Source of the DNA: Ascarosepion bandense
Lineage: Eukaryota; Mollusca; Cephalopoda; Sepiida; Sepiidae
Length of the DNA: 64,000 nucleotides
Assembly (NCBI GenBank): GCA_037127315.1
Contig: JBBBDQ010000444.1
Coordinates: 50,001 to 114,000, forward strand
Direction: 5' to 3'
In this document: piece after piece, positions 54,099 to 63,744 of the stretch
Layout: each line of letters begins with the position of its first letter
Position numbering within the stretch: the stretch's first letter is position 1
Notes under the pieces: generated by a model
What the model saw: only the letters and a program-made list of their open reading frames with translations
What the model was told of the DNA's origin: nothing
Database searches by the model: none
Made by a program: the position numbers and the translations under genes

Positions 54099-54249
54099 GA
54101 AAAGCTCTCCCAAGTCCTTCAGAAAAGAAAAGAGAAAAAGAAAACCTTGAGATTTGTACACAGTCAGAATGAAGTGGGTTTGGCATGAAGACTTTTTGGT
54201 ATCCCCTTTAGATAAATGATAACTACACAAAGCTAAATTGGCTAAAATT

Positions 54250-54790
54250 CAATGAACTCTGCTCATCCCAAATAAATATGGAAATGAACCAGAACCAATA
54301 GCCTTCTTTACAAATATATTAACATAAATAACTAGACAGACAATGCCCAAGTCTTTCTTAGACCACATACCAAATAAAAAAACTGGTTTACTACAGAATG
54401 CTGAAAAGCAGTTAAAACCAGGAAAAAATACTAAAGATATTCTTGCACAACCCAATCACAATTGACCTACAAAACTACAAGCAAAGCTTGTACAAAAGCA
54501 TGCTGTATGGTGAAGAGAAGCTTGGCAAAACTACATCTCCAGACTAAACAGCAAAACTCCATGGGAAATAATAAAGAAAATTAATGAACTGACATCACAA
54601 ACCGCAACAGTCCACTTAAACAAAAGATAAATGTACAGGAAAAAAAATAGCCAACCTTATAGCAACAGAATTTCGAAGAAATTCCCTAACAATCACAACA
54701 TTCCTAAAATTCAAAAATATATGCTTAATAGTGGGAAATTGGTCACTGTGGGTACACCAAGGTGTAGTTTCTGCCCTGAGCATGTGTGTC
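54250..54790 (+). pseudogene. Possible LINE ORF2 linker fragment
   Basis: Broken plus-strand frames show ISRLNSKTPWEIIKKINEL (about 54540-54597) and IANLIATEFRRNSLTITTF (about 54650), which resemble the stretch between endonuclease and reverse transcriptase in Jockey/CR1-like LINEs. No catalytic motif is present. The ORF at 54631-54990 continues into SINE sequence and is chimeric. Confidence 0.3.
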
Positions 54791-54794
54791 ATGG

Positions 54795-55425
54795 GCGATT
54801 CTGCCAACTAAACTTTATTTATTTATTGCTGGTAAACCATTTTCTTCCAACAATTTATTGTTGTTTTGTGTTTAGTAATACTTTTTTCTTTTTCAAGTAT
54901 CAAGATTCATTGGGATTTGTTTTTAAGGGCAAGGTCCCCAAATCCTACTTTTGTTATTTAACCCATAACTGGAGGGAAGGGACAGATTAATACTTTTCCC
55001 AAGGGTCAGTCAGTTAAGTGCCATACGCGAAACACACTTGGGCAATCATGTCTTGAAAGAGAAATGACTGACTGGGCAGAAGATTATCCCGCAGTAGGTT
55101 GCCATTGCTTTCTGCGGTAGACTGGTTGCCGACCAAGGCTATAGAACCCAATCTGTTCTGTTATTTAACCCATAATTGGAAGGAGGAGACTGATTAATAC
55201 CTTTCCCAAGGGTATTTGCGCGTAAGTGAATGCAATGAATTCAACCATTCCGAGCCGATATCCACTGCACCACAACGCACATCCTTCCCAAGGGTACCAG
55301 TGCTTAAATGAATGCAGGGTATTCAATTGGAATTCGAACTTGGCTCATCGATTTCTCTTTCTGAGCTGATATCCACTGCATCACAACGCACATTTGTCAC
55401 TGAATGCTTATAGTGTCAATGCTTT
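54795..55425 (-). mobile_element. Second copy of the composite 5S-tRNA SINE, split by a SINE
   Basis: Left part 54795-55006 (tail and body: GTATCAAGATTCATTGGGAT, as at 6080-6120) and right part 55285-55425 (tRNA head, then GTCACTGAATGCTTATAG, a degraded 5S 3' end). A family Q SINE sits between them. Order and sequence match 5959-6428 apart from loss of most of the 5S segment. Confidence 0.65.
55007..55284 (-). mobile_element. SINE family Q nested with 11 bp target duplication
   Basis: Starts GTCAGTCAGTTAAGTGCC (3' end) and ends AACGCACATC (5' end). Flanked by TTCCCAAGGGT at 54996-55006 and again at 55285-55295, a perfect 11 bp duplication. The B box region is deleted (CAACCATTCCGAGCCG), so the copy has lost part of its promoter. 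Confidence 0.9.
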
Positions 55426-55703
55426 AGCGACTTATTTAAATGGGTTAAGTCATTTTTCATTAATATCTAACTTTGTCGTCTTAACCTTTTGTACTCTGCA
55501 TTATTAATGTTATTTCCTTTCCTCTCCATTCACTTTCAAGGCCTCGTGATTTCGGTATCCTTATTGTTAATTTCACTCAAAGTTATTTTCTGTTGCCATA
55601 GCTGCATATGACAACACAACTATAAAATTCAAACACACTATTGTTCAGGTACCAGAGTTACCTTCAGTAGCAGGATAAACTTTTTGCACAGTAAATGAAA
55701 TCA
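55426..55703. other. No gene seen
   Basis: Unassigned spacer. Confidence 0.4.
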
Positions 55704-55896
55704 CATCAGTCAATTAAGTGCCATACCTGATACACGCTTTGGGTGATCGTGCCTTGAAAGAGACATGATTGACTGGGCAGAAGATTATCCCACAGTAGGT
55801 TGCTATTGCTTTCTGTGATAGACTGGTTGCAAGCCAAGGCTATAGAACCCAATCTGTCCTATTATTTGACTCATAGCTAGAGGGAGAAGAGATGTA
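55704..55896 (-). mobile_element. SINE family Q, 3' half
   Basis: From TCAGTCAATTAAGTGCC to TATTTGACTCATAGCTAGAGGG; the head is missing. Left element of a duplicated SINE-spacer-SINE module. Confidence 0.75.
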
Positions 55897-56013
55897 TTAT
55901 ATTATTAAGTAATAATTAGTTGTGGGGGGTCATTTTATTACTTCATAACAATATAAAACTGAGCCCCCACTTTATACCCAGTAGAAGCCTTAATCATGTT
56001 TTCAACTATTATA

Positions 56014-56307
56014 TTCAGTCAGTTAAGTGCCATACACACTTTGGGTGATCATGCCTCGAAAGAGACATGATTGACTGCGCAGAAGATTATCCCACAGTAG
56101 GTTGCTATTGCTTTCTGTGATAGACTGGTTGCAAGCCAAGGCTATAGAACCCAATCTGTCCTATTATTTAACCCATAACTGGAGTGAAGAGATGGATAAA
56201 TACCTTTCCCAAGGGTATTTGTGTGTATGTGAATACAAGGAATTCAACTGGAATTCGAACTCAGCTCCTTGATTTATCATTTTGAGTCTATATCCATTGC
56301 ACCACAA
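56014..56307 (-). mobile_element. tRNA-headed SINE, family Q
   Basis: From TTCAGTCAGTTAAGTGCC to CCATTGCACCACAAAAAG; a small deletion near the start removes CGTGATACACG. Hairpin CATGCCTCGAAAGAGACATG kept with one mispair. Confidence 0.8.
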
Positions 56308-56869
56308 AAAGGTTAACATATTCACTATAAGTTTGGATATTTGAACACTTAGTGCTACCTATTTGTTTTTTTGTTAGGGTTACCATTAGGAATTGCTATA
56401 TAAGACTATTTAGGCTTTATTTTGACAAATATAATTCTTTAAACAGGAAGGAATGACACAGTGTGTCTTTGGTTATTTTCTTTTTATCCATAGTGACAGA
56501 GTTGTGTGACAGTCATTTTATAAGAAAAACAAACAAAAAGGAAAAGTAAAAACATTGAACAAATCAAGATAGCGAGAATTAATGCAGGTAATGTAGCTAT
56601 TTATAAAGTCTTTAATAAAACTCAAATGGGGACATATGTCATATGGCAGTAAAGGTGTTGGGTAAATCTCTTAGATAAAGCATTGTCATTATTATTTATT
56701 CTTGACTTGTCTTTCTTTCATCTTATTTCTCTTGCTTGTTTTCACCTTGTAAGAATAAGATGTAATAGTCTTAAGTTGGGTGAATTTCTTTGATGAAGCC
56801 TTGTCATTTCTATTCATTTTTGACTTGTCTTTCTTTCATCTCATTTTGCTTGTTTCATCTTGTAATAGT
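56308..56869. other. Spacer with a diverged duplication
   Basis: CTTGACTTGTCTTTCTTTCATCT... occurs at about 56702 and 56821, each preceded by AGC(A/C)TTGTCATT, an old direct duplication of about 115 bp that may include TGTAATAG. No gene. Confidence 0.45.
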
Positions 56870-57270
56870 GGTATGACGGTAAACTGCATCCGGCAGCAAG
56901 GTCTCTGATTAGGAGGTTGTGAGGAGTATGGAACCACCTCTTAATTGCTGTTTTTCCCAGGTCCACTCTGACCCGGAGTGGTAGCACCTGTTAGGGTCCC
57001 AGCTATAGGCAAATAGTTAACCCCCAAACTGGGGTCAAAAAACTGTGAAAATATAAAAATACACTTTTATAGAAATATGTACATAAAAATACTTTTATAG
57101 AAAAATATACATTTTTGAAGGGAAAAAAAATTATTGCCATAATACATTTTTGAATACCAAACTAGAAGACATCTTCAGTTTTCTAAAATAAAAAACTAAA
57201 AAAAATTTTCATCACCTTTTTGGCGTTAAATAACACACAGAGGTTGATATGCCATTAAACAAAACTTAAA
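56870..57270 (+). mobile_element. Family T repeat
   Basis: GGTATGACGGTAAACTGCATC, GGCAGCAAGGTCTCTGATTA, CCACCTCTTAATTGCTG, GTAGCACCTGTTAGGGTCCC, A-rich middle, end GAGGTTGATATGCCATTAAA. Best preserved 3' end of the family in this window. Confidence 0.65.
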
Positions 57271-57611
57271 CTCCTTGTAATAGTTGTGTGTAATATTTCT
57301 TAGATGGAGCATTGTTATTATTTTTTTAATTTTATTGATTTTTCTTTCATTTGTTGTTGCTTGTTAACACCTTGTTAGCAAAAATTGATGTAATTGACAG
57401 AAACTTTATGCGTATTTCTGAATTGAATCATTGTCATTATTTTTATTTTCTCTTTTAACACATTTTGTAGTTTTTAAAAACTTTAAAGGTGACATTACTT
57501 TTTTATATTTTACCAAAAAGCATCATGGCATTGATAAAATTTGTTTTATAAAAAGAAATATCTTACTTGATTTAAGTTACTTTAATGCTGAAGTGTGTTA
57601 GTTGATTTTCT
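57271..57611. other. No gene seen
   Basis: AT-rich spacer. Confidence 0.4.
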
Positions 57612-57735
57612 AAGTGCCACTTAGATGTGGCACAAGGCCAAAAGTATCGGGTACCCAGTGAGGCTCCAACTCACTACTCAGTTGTAATAGGTTCTAGCAA
57701 TAAAAGCTAACCATTGCACCATGTTAAGTTGCTCC
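57612..57735 (-). mobile_element. tRNA-like SINE, family R
   Basis: Plus strand: CTTAGATGTGGCACAAGGCC, GGTACCCAGTGAGGCTCCAA, CTAACCATTGCACCATG. First of two adjacent copies in the same orientation. Confidence 0.7.
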
Positions 57736-57757
57736 TCCCAGGGTATAATTGATTTTC

Positions 57758-57882
57758 TATGTGCTGTTTAGATGTACAAGGTCGAAATTATGGGGCACCC
57801 AGTGAGGATTGAACTCATTACTCAGTTGTAATAGGTTCTAGCAAGACAAGCTTGCTAACCATTGCACCACACCGTGATACCC
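57758..57882 (-). mobile_element. tRNA-like SINE, family R
   Basis: Plus strand: TTTAGATGTACAAGGTCGAA, GCACCCAGTGAGGATTGAAC, GCTTGCTAACCATTGCACCA. Both this and the previous copy are preceded by TTGATTTTCTA(A/T)GTG, so the pair looks like a tandem duplication of about 150 bp. Confidence 0.7.
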
Positions 57883-58099
57883 AAATGTTGAAGTGTATCA
57901 GAAAAGTTTATCAAAAATTAATATGAACAGAATTCATCAAGAACTTTTCTCAAAATTCATTTGTTTCTAGATCTTGTAAGAAAATGTCTGACAAGGCTGA
58001 TTTGTAATAATGAAAAGAGAAATATTATTAAATATTCATTGCTTAATAAAATTAATTGTAAAGGTATTGTGAAAGTCTCAGATGTTAATGTTCTAAATA

Positions 58100-58422
58100 G
58101 TGTTGTGGAATACTAATATGCTTGGTTGTTGTGTAGAAGGAAGTATCGACACCAACGCATGGGATGGACACTGATCCCCAAATAAAGAATAATAATAGAA
58201 AAATGGATTATTCTACTAGCGATCAGGTGACCACTAAAATAATTATTTAAGCACCAGACAGAAGTCTGGAGTGATGAGTGAATAACAAGTAACTGGACTT
58301 CAGTGAATAACGAATCTGTTGAGTGACCGAACTGGGAATCTACTATGGATCAATTGTATTACAAATAACTGAATTATAGCGACCTATTACAACACAACAG
58401 TAACCTTGTTACAACATTTGGG
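58100..58422 (+). mobile_element. Possible solo LTR
   Basis: Starts TGTTGTGGAATAC and ends TTGTTACAACA (inverted TGTTG...CAACA ends). Inside are AATAAAGAATAATAATAG and repeated GTGAATAAC/GTGAATAACG motifs. TTTGGGTAGAAATAAGTCC, just after, could be a primer-binding region. No partner LTR; no clear target duplication. Confidence 0.35.
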
Positions 58423-58440
58423 TAGAAATAAGTCCCCATT

Positions 58441-58740
58441 CAGTCAGTTAAGTGCCCTACGTGAAACACGCTTGGGCAATCATGTCTCTTTTGAGACATG
58501 ACTGACTGGGCAGAAGATTATCCCACAGTAGGTTGCCATTGCTTTCTGCGGTAGACTGGTTGCCGGCCAAGGCTATAGAACCCAATCTGTTCTGTTATTT
58601 AACCCATAACTGGAGGGAAGAGACGGATTAATACCTTTCCCAAGGGTATTTGCGCGTAAGTGAATGCAATGAATTCAAATGGAATAGAACTTGGCTTCCC
58701 GATTTCTCGTTCCGAGCTGATATCCACTGGACCACAACGA
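58441..58740 (-). mobile_element. tRNA-headed SINE, family Q, near full length
   Basis: From CAGTCAGTTAAGTGCCC to CCACTGGACCACAACGATG. Hairpin CATGTCTCTTTTGAGACATG perfect. The B box has lost several bases (CAAATGGAATAGAACTTGG). Confidence 0.85.
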
Positions 58741-58776
58741 TGTTGCATTTATCATCTCTTCACTTTTGATGTGTAT

Positions 58777-59298
58777 CAGTTAATTGCCATACTCTTTGGG
58801 TGATCATGTCTCGAAAGTAGGTTGCCATTGCTTTCTGCAGTAGACTGGATGCCAGCCAAGGCTATAGAACCCAACCTGTCCTATTATTTGACTCATAGTT
58901 AGAGGGGAAAGAGATGTATTATATTATTAAGTAGTAATTTATGGGGGATCAGTATTACTTCATAACATTAAAAAAACTGATTCCCCACTTTATGCCCAGT
59001 AGAAGCCTTAATCATGTTTTCAACTATTATATTCAGTCAGTTAAGTGCCATACGTGACTGACTGGGCAGAAGTTTATCCTGCAGTAGGTTGACTTTGCTT
59101 TCTGTGGCAGACTGGTTGCCAGCCAAGGCTATAGAACCCAATCTATCTTATTTAACCCATAACTGGAAGGAAGATACGGATTAATACCTTTCCCAAGGGT
59201 ATTTGTGCGTAAGTGAATGAAAGGAATTCAACTGGAATTCGAACTAGGCACCCTGATTTGTCATTTCGAGTTGATATCCACTGTACCACAACACAACA
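58777..59298. repeat. Duplicated module, copy 2
   Basis: SINE 3' half (58777-58915, with an internal deletion after GTCTCGAAAG), spacer GAGATGTATTATATTATTAA ... CCCAGTAGAAGCCTTAATCATG, and a second SINE (59034-59298). Same order as 55704-56307, about 3.05 kb away. Confidence 0.8.
59034..59298 (-). mobile_element. tRNA-headed SINE, family Q
   Basis: CAGTCAGTTAAGTGCCATACG joins directly to TGACTGACTGGGCAGAAG, so the hairpin region is deleted. Head ends ATCCACTGTACCACAACAC. Confidence 0.8.
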
Positions 59299-59689
59299 CA
59301 CGTAAATATCTATGGGTTCCTTGAACATTTATCTGACAAACAATATTAGCGGACTCATGTGAGTCCAGGTAAAAATTAAATAACACAAAACAAGGAGTAT
59401 AAAACAAGTGACAATGCATGTTATTAATAAAAGGAGTGCACACAATTTAATGCAAGGAAAAAACATTAAAACTAGTTATAAGTGTGCTTGTTTGTGTGTG
59501 TGTGTAACAAGCATGTTTGATAGATGTGTGAGAGAGAGAGAGAGAGATAGTTCAAAAGTCGACAAAGGAAGCAAATGTGCTCCATCATCTGCATTCTTTA
59601 TCTGTGCCAACTGGAAGCAAGAGTTAAAAAGAAGTAGAGAAGAGAGTATGATTGCCTTTTTTATAGACTTAAAGAGTTTTTTTTTTTTA
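59299..59689. other. No gene; small microsatellites
   Basis: (TG)n at about 59492 and (GA)n at about 59530-59548. The 112-codon frame at 59408-59746 crosses microsatellite and the LINE tail and is spurious. Confidence 0.45.
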
Positions 59690-60705
59690 ATCATTTCACC
59701 TCAAGCAAGGCATTCCACTGCCACTATTGTGCATGGGGTTACATAGGGGAAGGTGAAGAGAAAGAGTGGTTAGATATAGGAAATGTCAGAAGGAGGGTGA
59801 TAGATGGGTAAGGATACCGAGGCTGGGTAGATGGGAAGAGTGTTTGAAAGAATGTGAGCGAGTTAGTGTGTTAGGAGGTGTCTATTGACCTTACATTTAA
59901 ACTCCTGGAGATTGTAGCCATCGGGGAAGCAATCATGTGGAAGGGAATTCCACAGTCGGGAAGTGCGAGAAAAGAAACTGTTGGAGTAGAAGTTGCGGTT
60001 GCATTTTATCGGTTTCACTGTAAAAGGGTGGGATCTAGTTGCTAATCTAGTATCTTGTGCAAATTCGTACCTAGGGGGCACCAGTGATCTAAGTTCATTG
60101 GAGCAGAAGCCATGAAAGTATTTATAGAATAGACACAGGGAAGCCACGTCGCACTGGTGAGAGAGAGACTGCAGGCGGTCTGCCAAGTTGGTATCGATCA
60201 CATTACAGACTCTCCGTTGTACTTTGTCAAGAAACCCAAGGAGAATAGCAGGGGCACCCGACCAGATGTGGTAGCAGTATTCAATGCATGGGCAGATTTA
60301 TATATGTGTAGGATAGATTCAGACGGCAAAAAACTTCCGGGCCCTGCACAGAGAACCGACTTTCATAGCAGCGGATTTAGCAATGGATTTGATATAGTCA
60401 TTCCATTTGAGGTCCGCTGAAAGTGTGAGACCAAGGAGGCGTAGTGTTTTACTCTCTGGGAGGCAAGCCTGGTCCATGCTAATGCGAGGTAGGTGCGATT
60501 ATCTATGATGGTTAATTGATAGCAGCTTCGTTTTAGAAGTATTAAAATTTACGAGCCATTTCTTACCCCAGTCCACTACGGATTGGAGGTCTTTTTCAAG
60601 CTCGGCTCCAAGGTTAGCTTTGTCGTTCACACCAGATTTTTGATCAAAAAGAAGGCTCCAGAGAGATTGCCCCCTAACAAATGTTTTTGGCAAAGCCAAG
60701 TGGGA
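59690..60705 (-). pseudogene. LINE family J, best copy: RT thumb to 3' tail, 5'-truncated
   Basis: Minus strand, high to low coordinate: NDKANLGAELEKDLQSVVDW, GKKWLVNFNTSKTKLLSIN (60630-60510), then in another frame SMDQACLPESKTLRLLGLTL and WNDYIKSIAKSAAMKVGSLC (60485-60370), HALNTATTSGRVPLLFSWVS (about 60285), and a 112-codon C-terminal frame (59863-60201) with IDTNLADRLQSLSHQCDVAS, YKYFHGFCSNELRSLVPPRY, RLWNSLPHDCFPDGYNLQEF. The 3' UTR ends at about 59690 in GAGGTGAAATGATTAAAAAA on the minus strand. This is the part after the catalytic YADD box of a CR1/Jockey-like reverse transcriptase; the palm and endonuclease are absent. Frameshifts at about 60500 and 60230 and a stop near 60240 kill it. 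Confidence 0.8.
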
Positions 60706-61956
60706 TGACCGACAAGAGTAGCAAGAAAAATACTGATATGATTTTATGAAAAAATAAAAATGTATTTTGAATATTATATGCGACTAGCAAGTGTACCTTG
60801 GTGTTGTGAAGATGTTTTATGTTTTTCTATTTTCTTAATAGTTATTTATGAATTCAAATGCCTCGTAAGGAAATATCTTCCTGATCAGATCAAATTCATA
60901 AATAATTATATTGGTCATATCACTACATTTCTCTCCAGATGACTAATGCTACACCTATCAAACGATAGCTCAGTTTAGATTTGTTTAAACACACATGAAA
61001 ACCTACCAATTTCTATCTGTAAGATTCTAGTAGAAAATACAAGTATAATAGCCTCATCCGCTTGTCAAAAAGACTAAAACATAATAGAAGCTGTAATAGA
61101 TATATATTGTGTTGTGACCCTCAATGTTAACATCAAGGGTATGGTCAATTTACGCAATATCTTTGTGTGTCATCTTCTCTTCTTTCTATGTTTTTATTTT
61201 TTACTTCCTGTCCAGACTGAGTCATGTTTCATTGTTTTACTTCCTGACCGAGGAAAGGCTGTGAAAAGACTTAGGTTTGCTTGACAACTGACAGAATGAT
61301 CTCCTAAGAAAGTGCATCCCCTAAGCTCACATGACATACATCATCACATGGGATTTTGACAGCGTAAATTACAGTTTCTTTGATAATCTCTGACCAAACC
61401 AAATCGAGGGAGAATGAAATCTCATCATACAATCAGGAGAGAGACGCCCATAAACCTATTTCATTCCTGGCTTTGTAAGGAATAAGTAACTATCATCCTG
61501 AAGATCTTGAATTTATTTGATTGTTTCATGAATAAAGGAATATTATATCCAAAGAAATGATCTTCATGTCATCTCGGCCACAAACCAATTAAATGAGGGC
61601 AAACAAAGTATGAGATTTTATTCTGGAATGAAAGAACGATAAACTTTTACATGGATTTTCTTCAACAACTCTGCCTGTTTGTTATTATGAACTTTTGAAT
61701 TCCAAATTCATGAAACATGAACGTTTGAACTGGTATCTTCAACCTTAGATAAGTGTTCTTTTATTGATCTAACGTTTGCCAATTCATACTCCTCCCCTTT
61801 TTTGTAGTCTGTCGTATAAAATTTATTTACAAATGTTAATCTTGTGTTTGTTGGTACCTATTTGTGTATTCCTACCTGAGTTAACCCACCTTTACCTTTT
61901 TTTTTTTTTCGGTTTCCTGAATTAAGTTCTGTATCTTTATATTTTGCAAACTTGTA

Positions 61957-62007
<51 letters not shown>

Positions 62008-62323
62008 TGATCCACTTATTCTGTCTTAATATATATAGAAAAACTTCTAAAAAGTTGTAAGTTTAAAAATGTATGTTTTTGACAGTATTTATTTATTTCT
62101 ATTATTATATGCGTGTGTGTGTCTGCGTAATATAACAGAGCTATTAAGTATATATTAATAAAAATACATATTATCCTTCATTTATAGCATGGCTCAGTTT
62201 CATGCATTATGTAATCATAAGGTGCGTATCATAAATTTCTTATATATAATATACACCTGATGATTGCATAGTGCATGCAACTTCAAGTTGTGCTATAAAC
62301 ATAGGATAATATGTATATTTATT

Positions 62324-62356
<33 letters not shown>

Positions 62357-62477
62357 TATGAACAAGATGAAAAAAACAGAATTTAATTGTATCTAAATTG
62401 CTTCATACATATTTATTATAATGAACTTAGGACAGACAAATAAAATTAAATTTAACTAATTTAGAAGAAATATTTAA
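60706..62477. other. No gene; microsatellites
   Basis: (AC)n(TA)n at about 61961-62006, (AC)n at about 62333-62357. CCTGATGATTGCATAGTGCA at 62258 is followed by TGCAACTTCAAG but no GAAA, so it is not a hammerhead. Remaining sequence unrecognised. Confidence 0.45.
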
Positions 62478-63180
62478 GAAAAATGAGTGCATGGTCATCA
62501 GCAAAAGATACAACCCAAAATGCCAAATACAGGTGGGGGATAACAGAATCAAACAAGTCCAAGAATTTAAGTACCTAGGAAGTGTTCTAACAGGAGATGG
62601 AAAGTGCGACATGGAGATCCGAAGGCGAATTGGCATGGCAAAAGACACGTTCCAGAAGATGAGCAAAATACTAACACACAGGAAAATCTCAATAGAAACG
62701 AAGAAAAGAGTGCTAGACTGCTACGTGATGTCAGTTCTTCAATACGGCTGTGAATGCTGGACAATATCATCGAAAATGAGGACAAAACTGGAAGCCGCCG
62801 AAATGTGGTTCTACAGAAGGATGCTACGGATATCGTGGACTGAGCATACAAGCAACGACGAAGTGTTAGAAAGAATGGCAACAAAAAGGAAATTGATGCT
62901 GAGCATCAGGAAGAGACAACTGAAGTTCCTGGGACATGCAATGAGGAAGGAGAGCCTGGAGAACCTGATACTGACTGGTCAGATAGAAGGAAGGAGAGAC
63001 AGAGGAAGGCAGCGGATAACATATTTGCAGGGTCTGATCAGGTGGATGACGGAACGGGGGTTGCCAGGAGCAACAGGAGCAAACATACTAAGAGCCACAA
63101 GGGATAGGGAGACGTGGAGATCCATGATCGCCTACGTCCTGAAGGGACAGGGCACATAGAAGAAGAAGATTACAAGAAAT
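62478..63180 (+). pseudogene. RTE-type LINE, C-terminal reverse transcriptase, frame still open
   Basis: A 222-codon frame (62491-63159) begins MVISKRYNPKCQIQVGDNRI and contains QEFKYLGSVLTGDGKCDMEI, RRRIGMAKDTFQKMSKIL, LDCYVMSVLQYGCECWTISS, AEMWFYRRMLRISWTEHTSN, RKRQLKFLGHAMRKESLENL, GRQRITYLQGLIRWM and RETWRSMIAYVLKGQGT before the stop. This is the region after the catalytic YADD box of an RTE LINE (the 'FKYLG...LQYG.E.W' thumb and C-terminal domain). The ATG is internal; the frame continues a few codons upstream (ECMVISK), so the true start is lost. The tail after the stop is AGAAGAAGAAGATTACAAG, a short simple-repeat tail typical of RTE. Open but 5'-truncated, so inactive; the lack of stops suggests a young copy. 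Confidence 0.88.
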
Positions 63181-63364
63181 AATCATGGTATAAACCAGAA
63201 TAATATACCATTAACTTATTCTATCATAACCAGATACATTCTAACAAAATGAAAAAGCCACAAAAATACAAATATATGAGATGTTAGGTATATTTTGCCA
63301 GCAATTGTTCATCCAAACAATTTGGATTAAAAAGATCCAAAAATGTCTGTCTTTTTAATTTTAT

Positions 63365-63570
63365 ATTGGAGTAGATAGATCTATCTAGCGCCCGGTTCAC
63401 ACTCCACCCACGTCTATTGAACAGGTGTAGAGGTTCATCCCTTGTTCCCTGTTTAGGATGTGGTTTCCGGCTTTCTCTTTTCCAATCTTTTCACTATTAC
63501 GTAGCCCCCTGCACATCAGTGACATTACTGCCTTGCTCGGGGTGATACGATTAAAAAAAAAAAAAAAAAT
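63365..63570 (+). mobile_element. P repeat, monomer
   Basis: TTGGAGTAGATAGATCTATC, CGGTTCACACTCCACCCACG, TGTTTAGGATGTGGTTTCCG, ACGTAGCCCCCTGCACATCA, GCCTTGCTCGGGGTGATACG, then poly-A (17). Single unit, unlike the dimers. Confidence 0.75.
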
Positions 63571-63698
63571 TATAGTTTTCCAACTTTTGGATAAGATATT
63601 GAGTATTTTTATTGAAACTGTTGATAAACTGTCAGATCTTCATATTTTGTATTTTAAACTTTCCAGTCATTGTCAAAAATTGATGCAGTGTCTCTGTG

Positions 63699-63744
<46 letters not shown>

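Larger units (their letters stand above)
55704..56307. repeat. Duplicated module, copy 1
   Basis: SINE 3' half, an about 115 bp unique spacer (GAGATGTATTATATTATTAA, TATTACTTCATAAC, CCCCCACTTTATACCCAGTA, GAAGCCTTAATCATGTTTTC) and a second, nearly full SINE. The same arrangement is at 58777-59298. The spacer contains a short inverted repeat (GTGGGGGGTCA and TGAGCCCCCAC). Confidence 0.8.

Noticed and set aside
53603..54230. Three overlapping minus-strand frames of 160-173 codons
   Set aside because: All three phases of a 28 bp minisatellite are open; they encode the same repeat shifted.
54631..54990. 119-codon plus-strand frame as a gene
   Set aside because: It joins a LINE-like fragment to antisense SINE sequence and has no coherent domain.
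60157..60420. 87-codon plus-strand frame
   Set aside because: It is antisense to the better supported LINE reverse transcriptase remnant on the minus strand.
62258..62310. CTGATGA followed by a TTGCA/TGCAA hairpin, as a possible hammerhead
   Set aside because: The GAAA box is absent and no stem III can be drawn.
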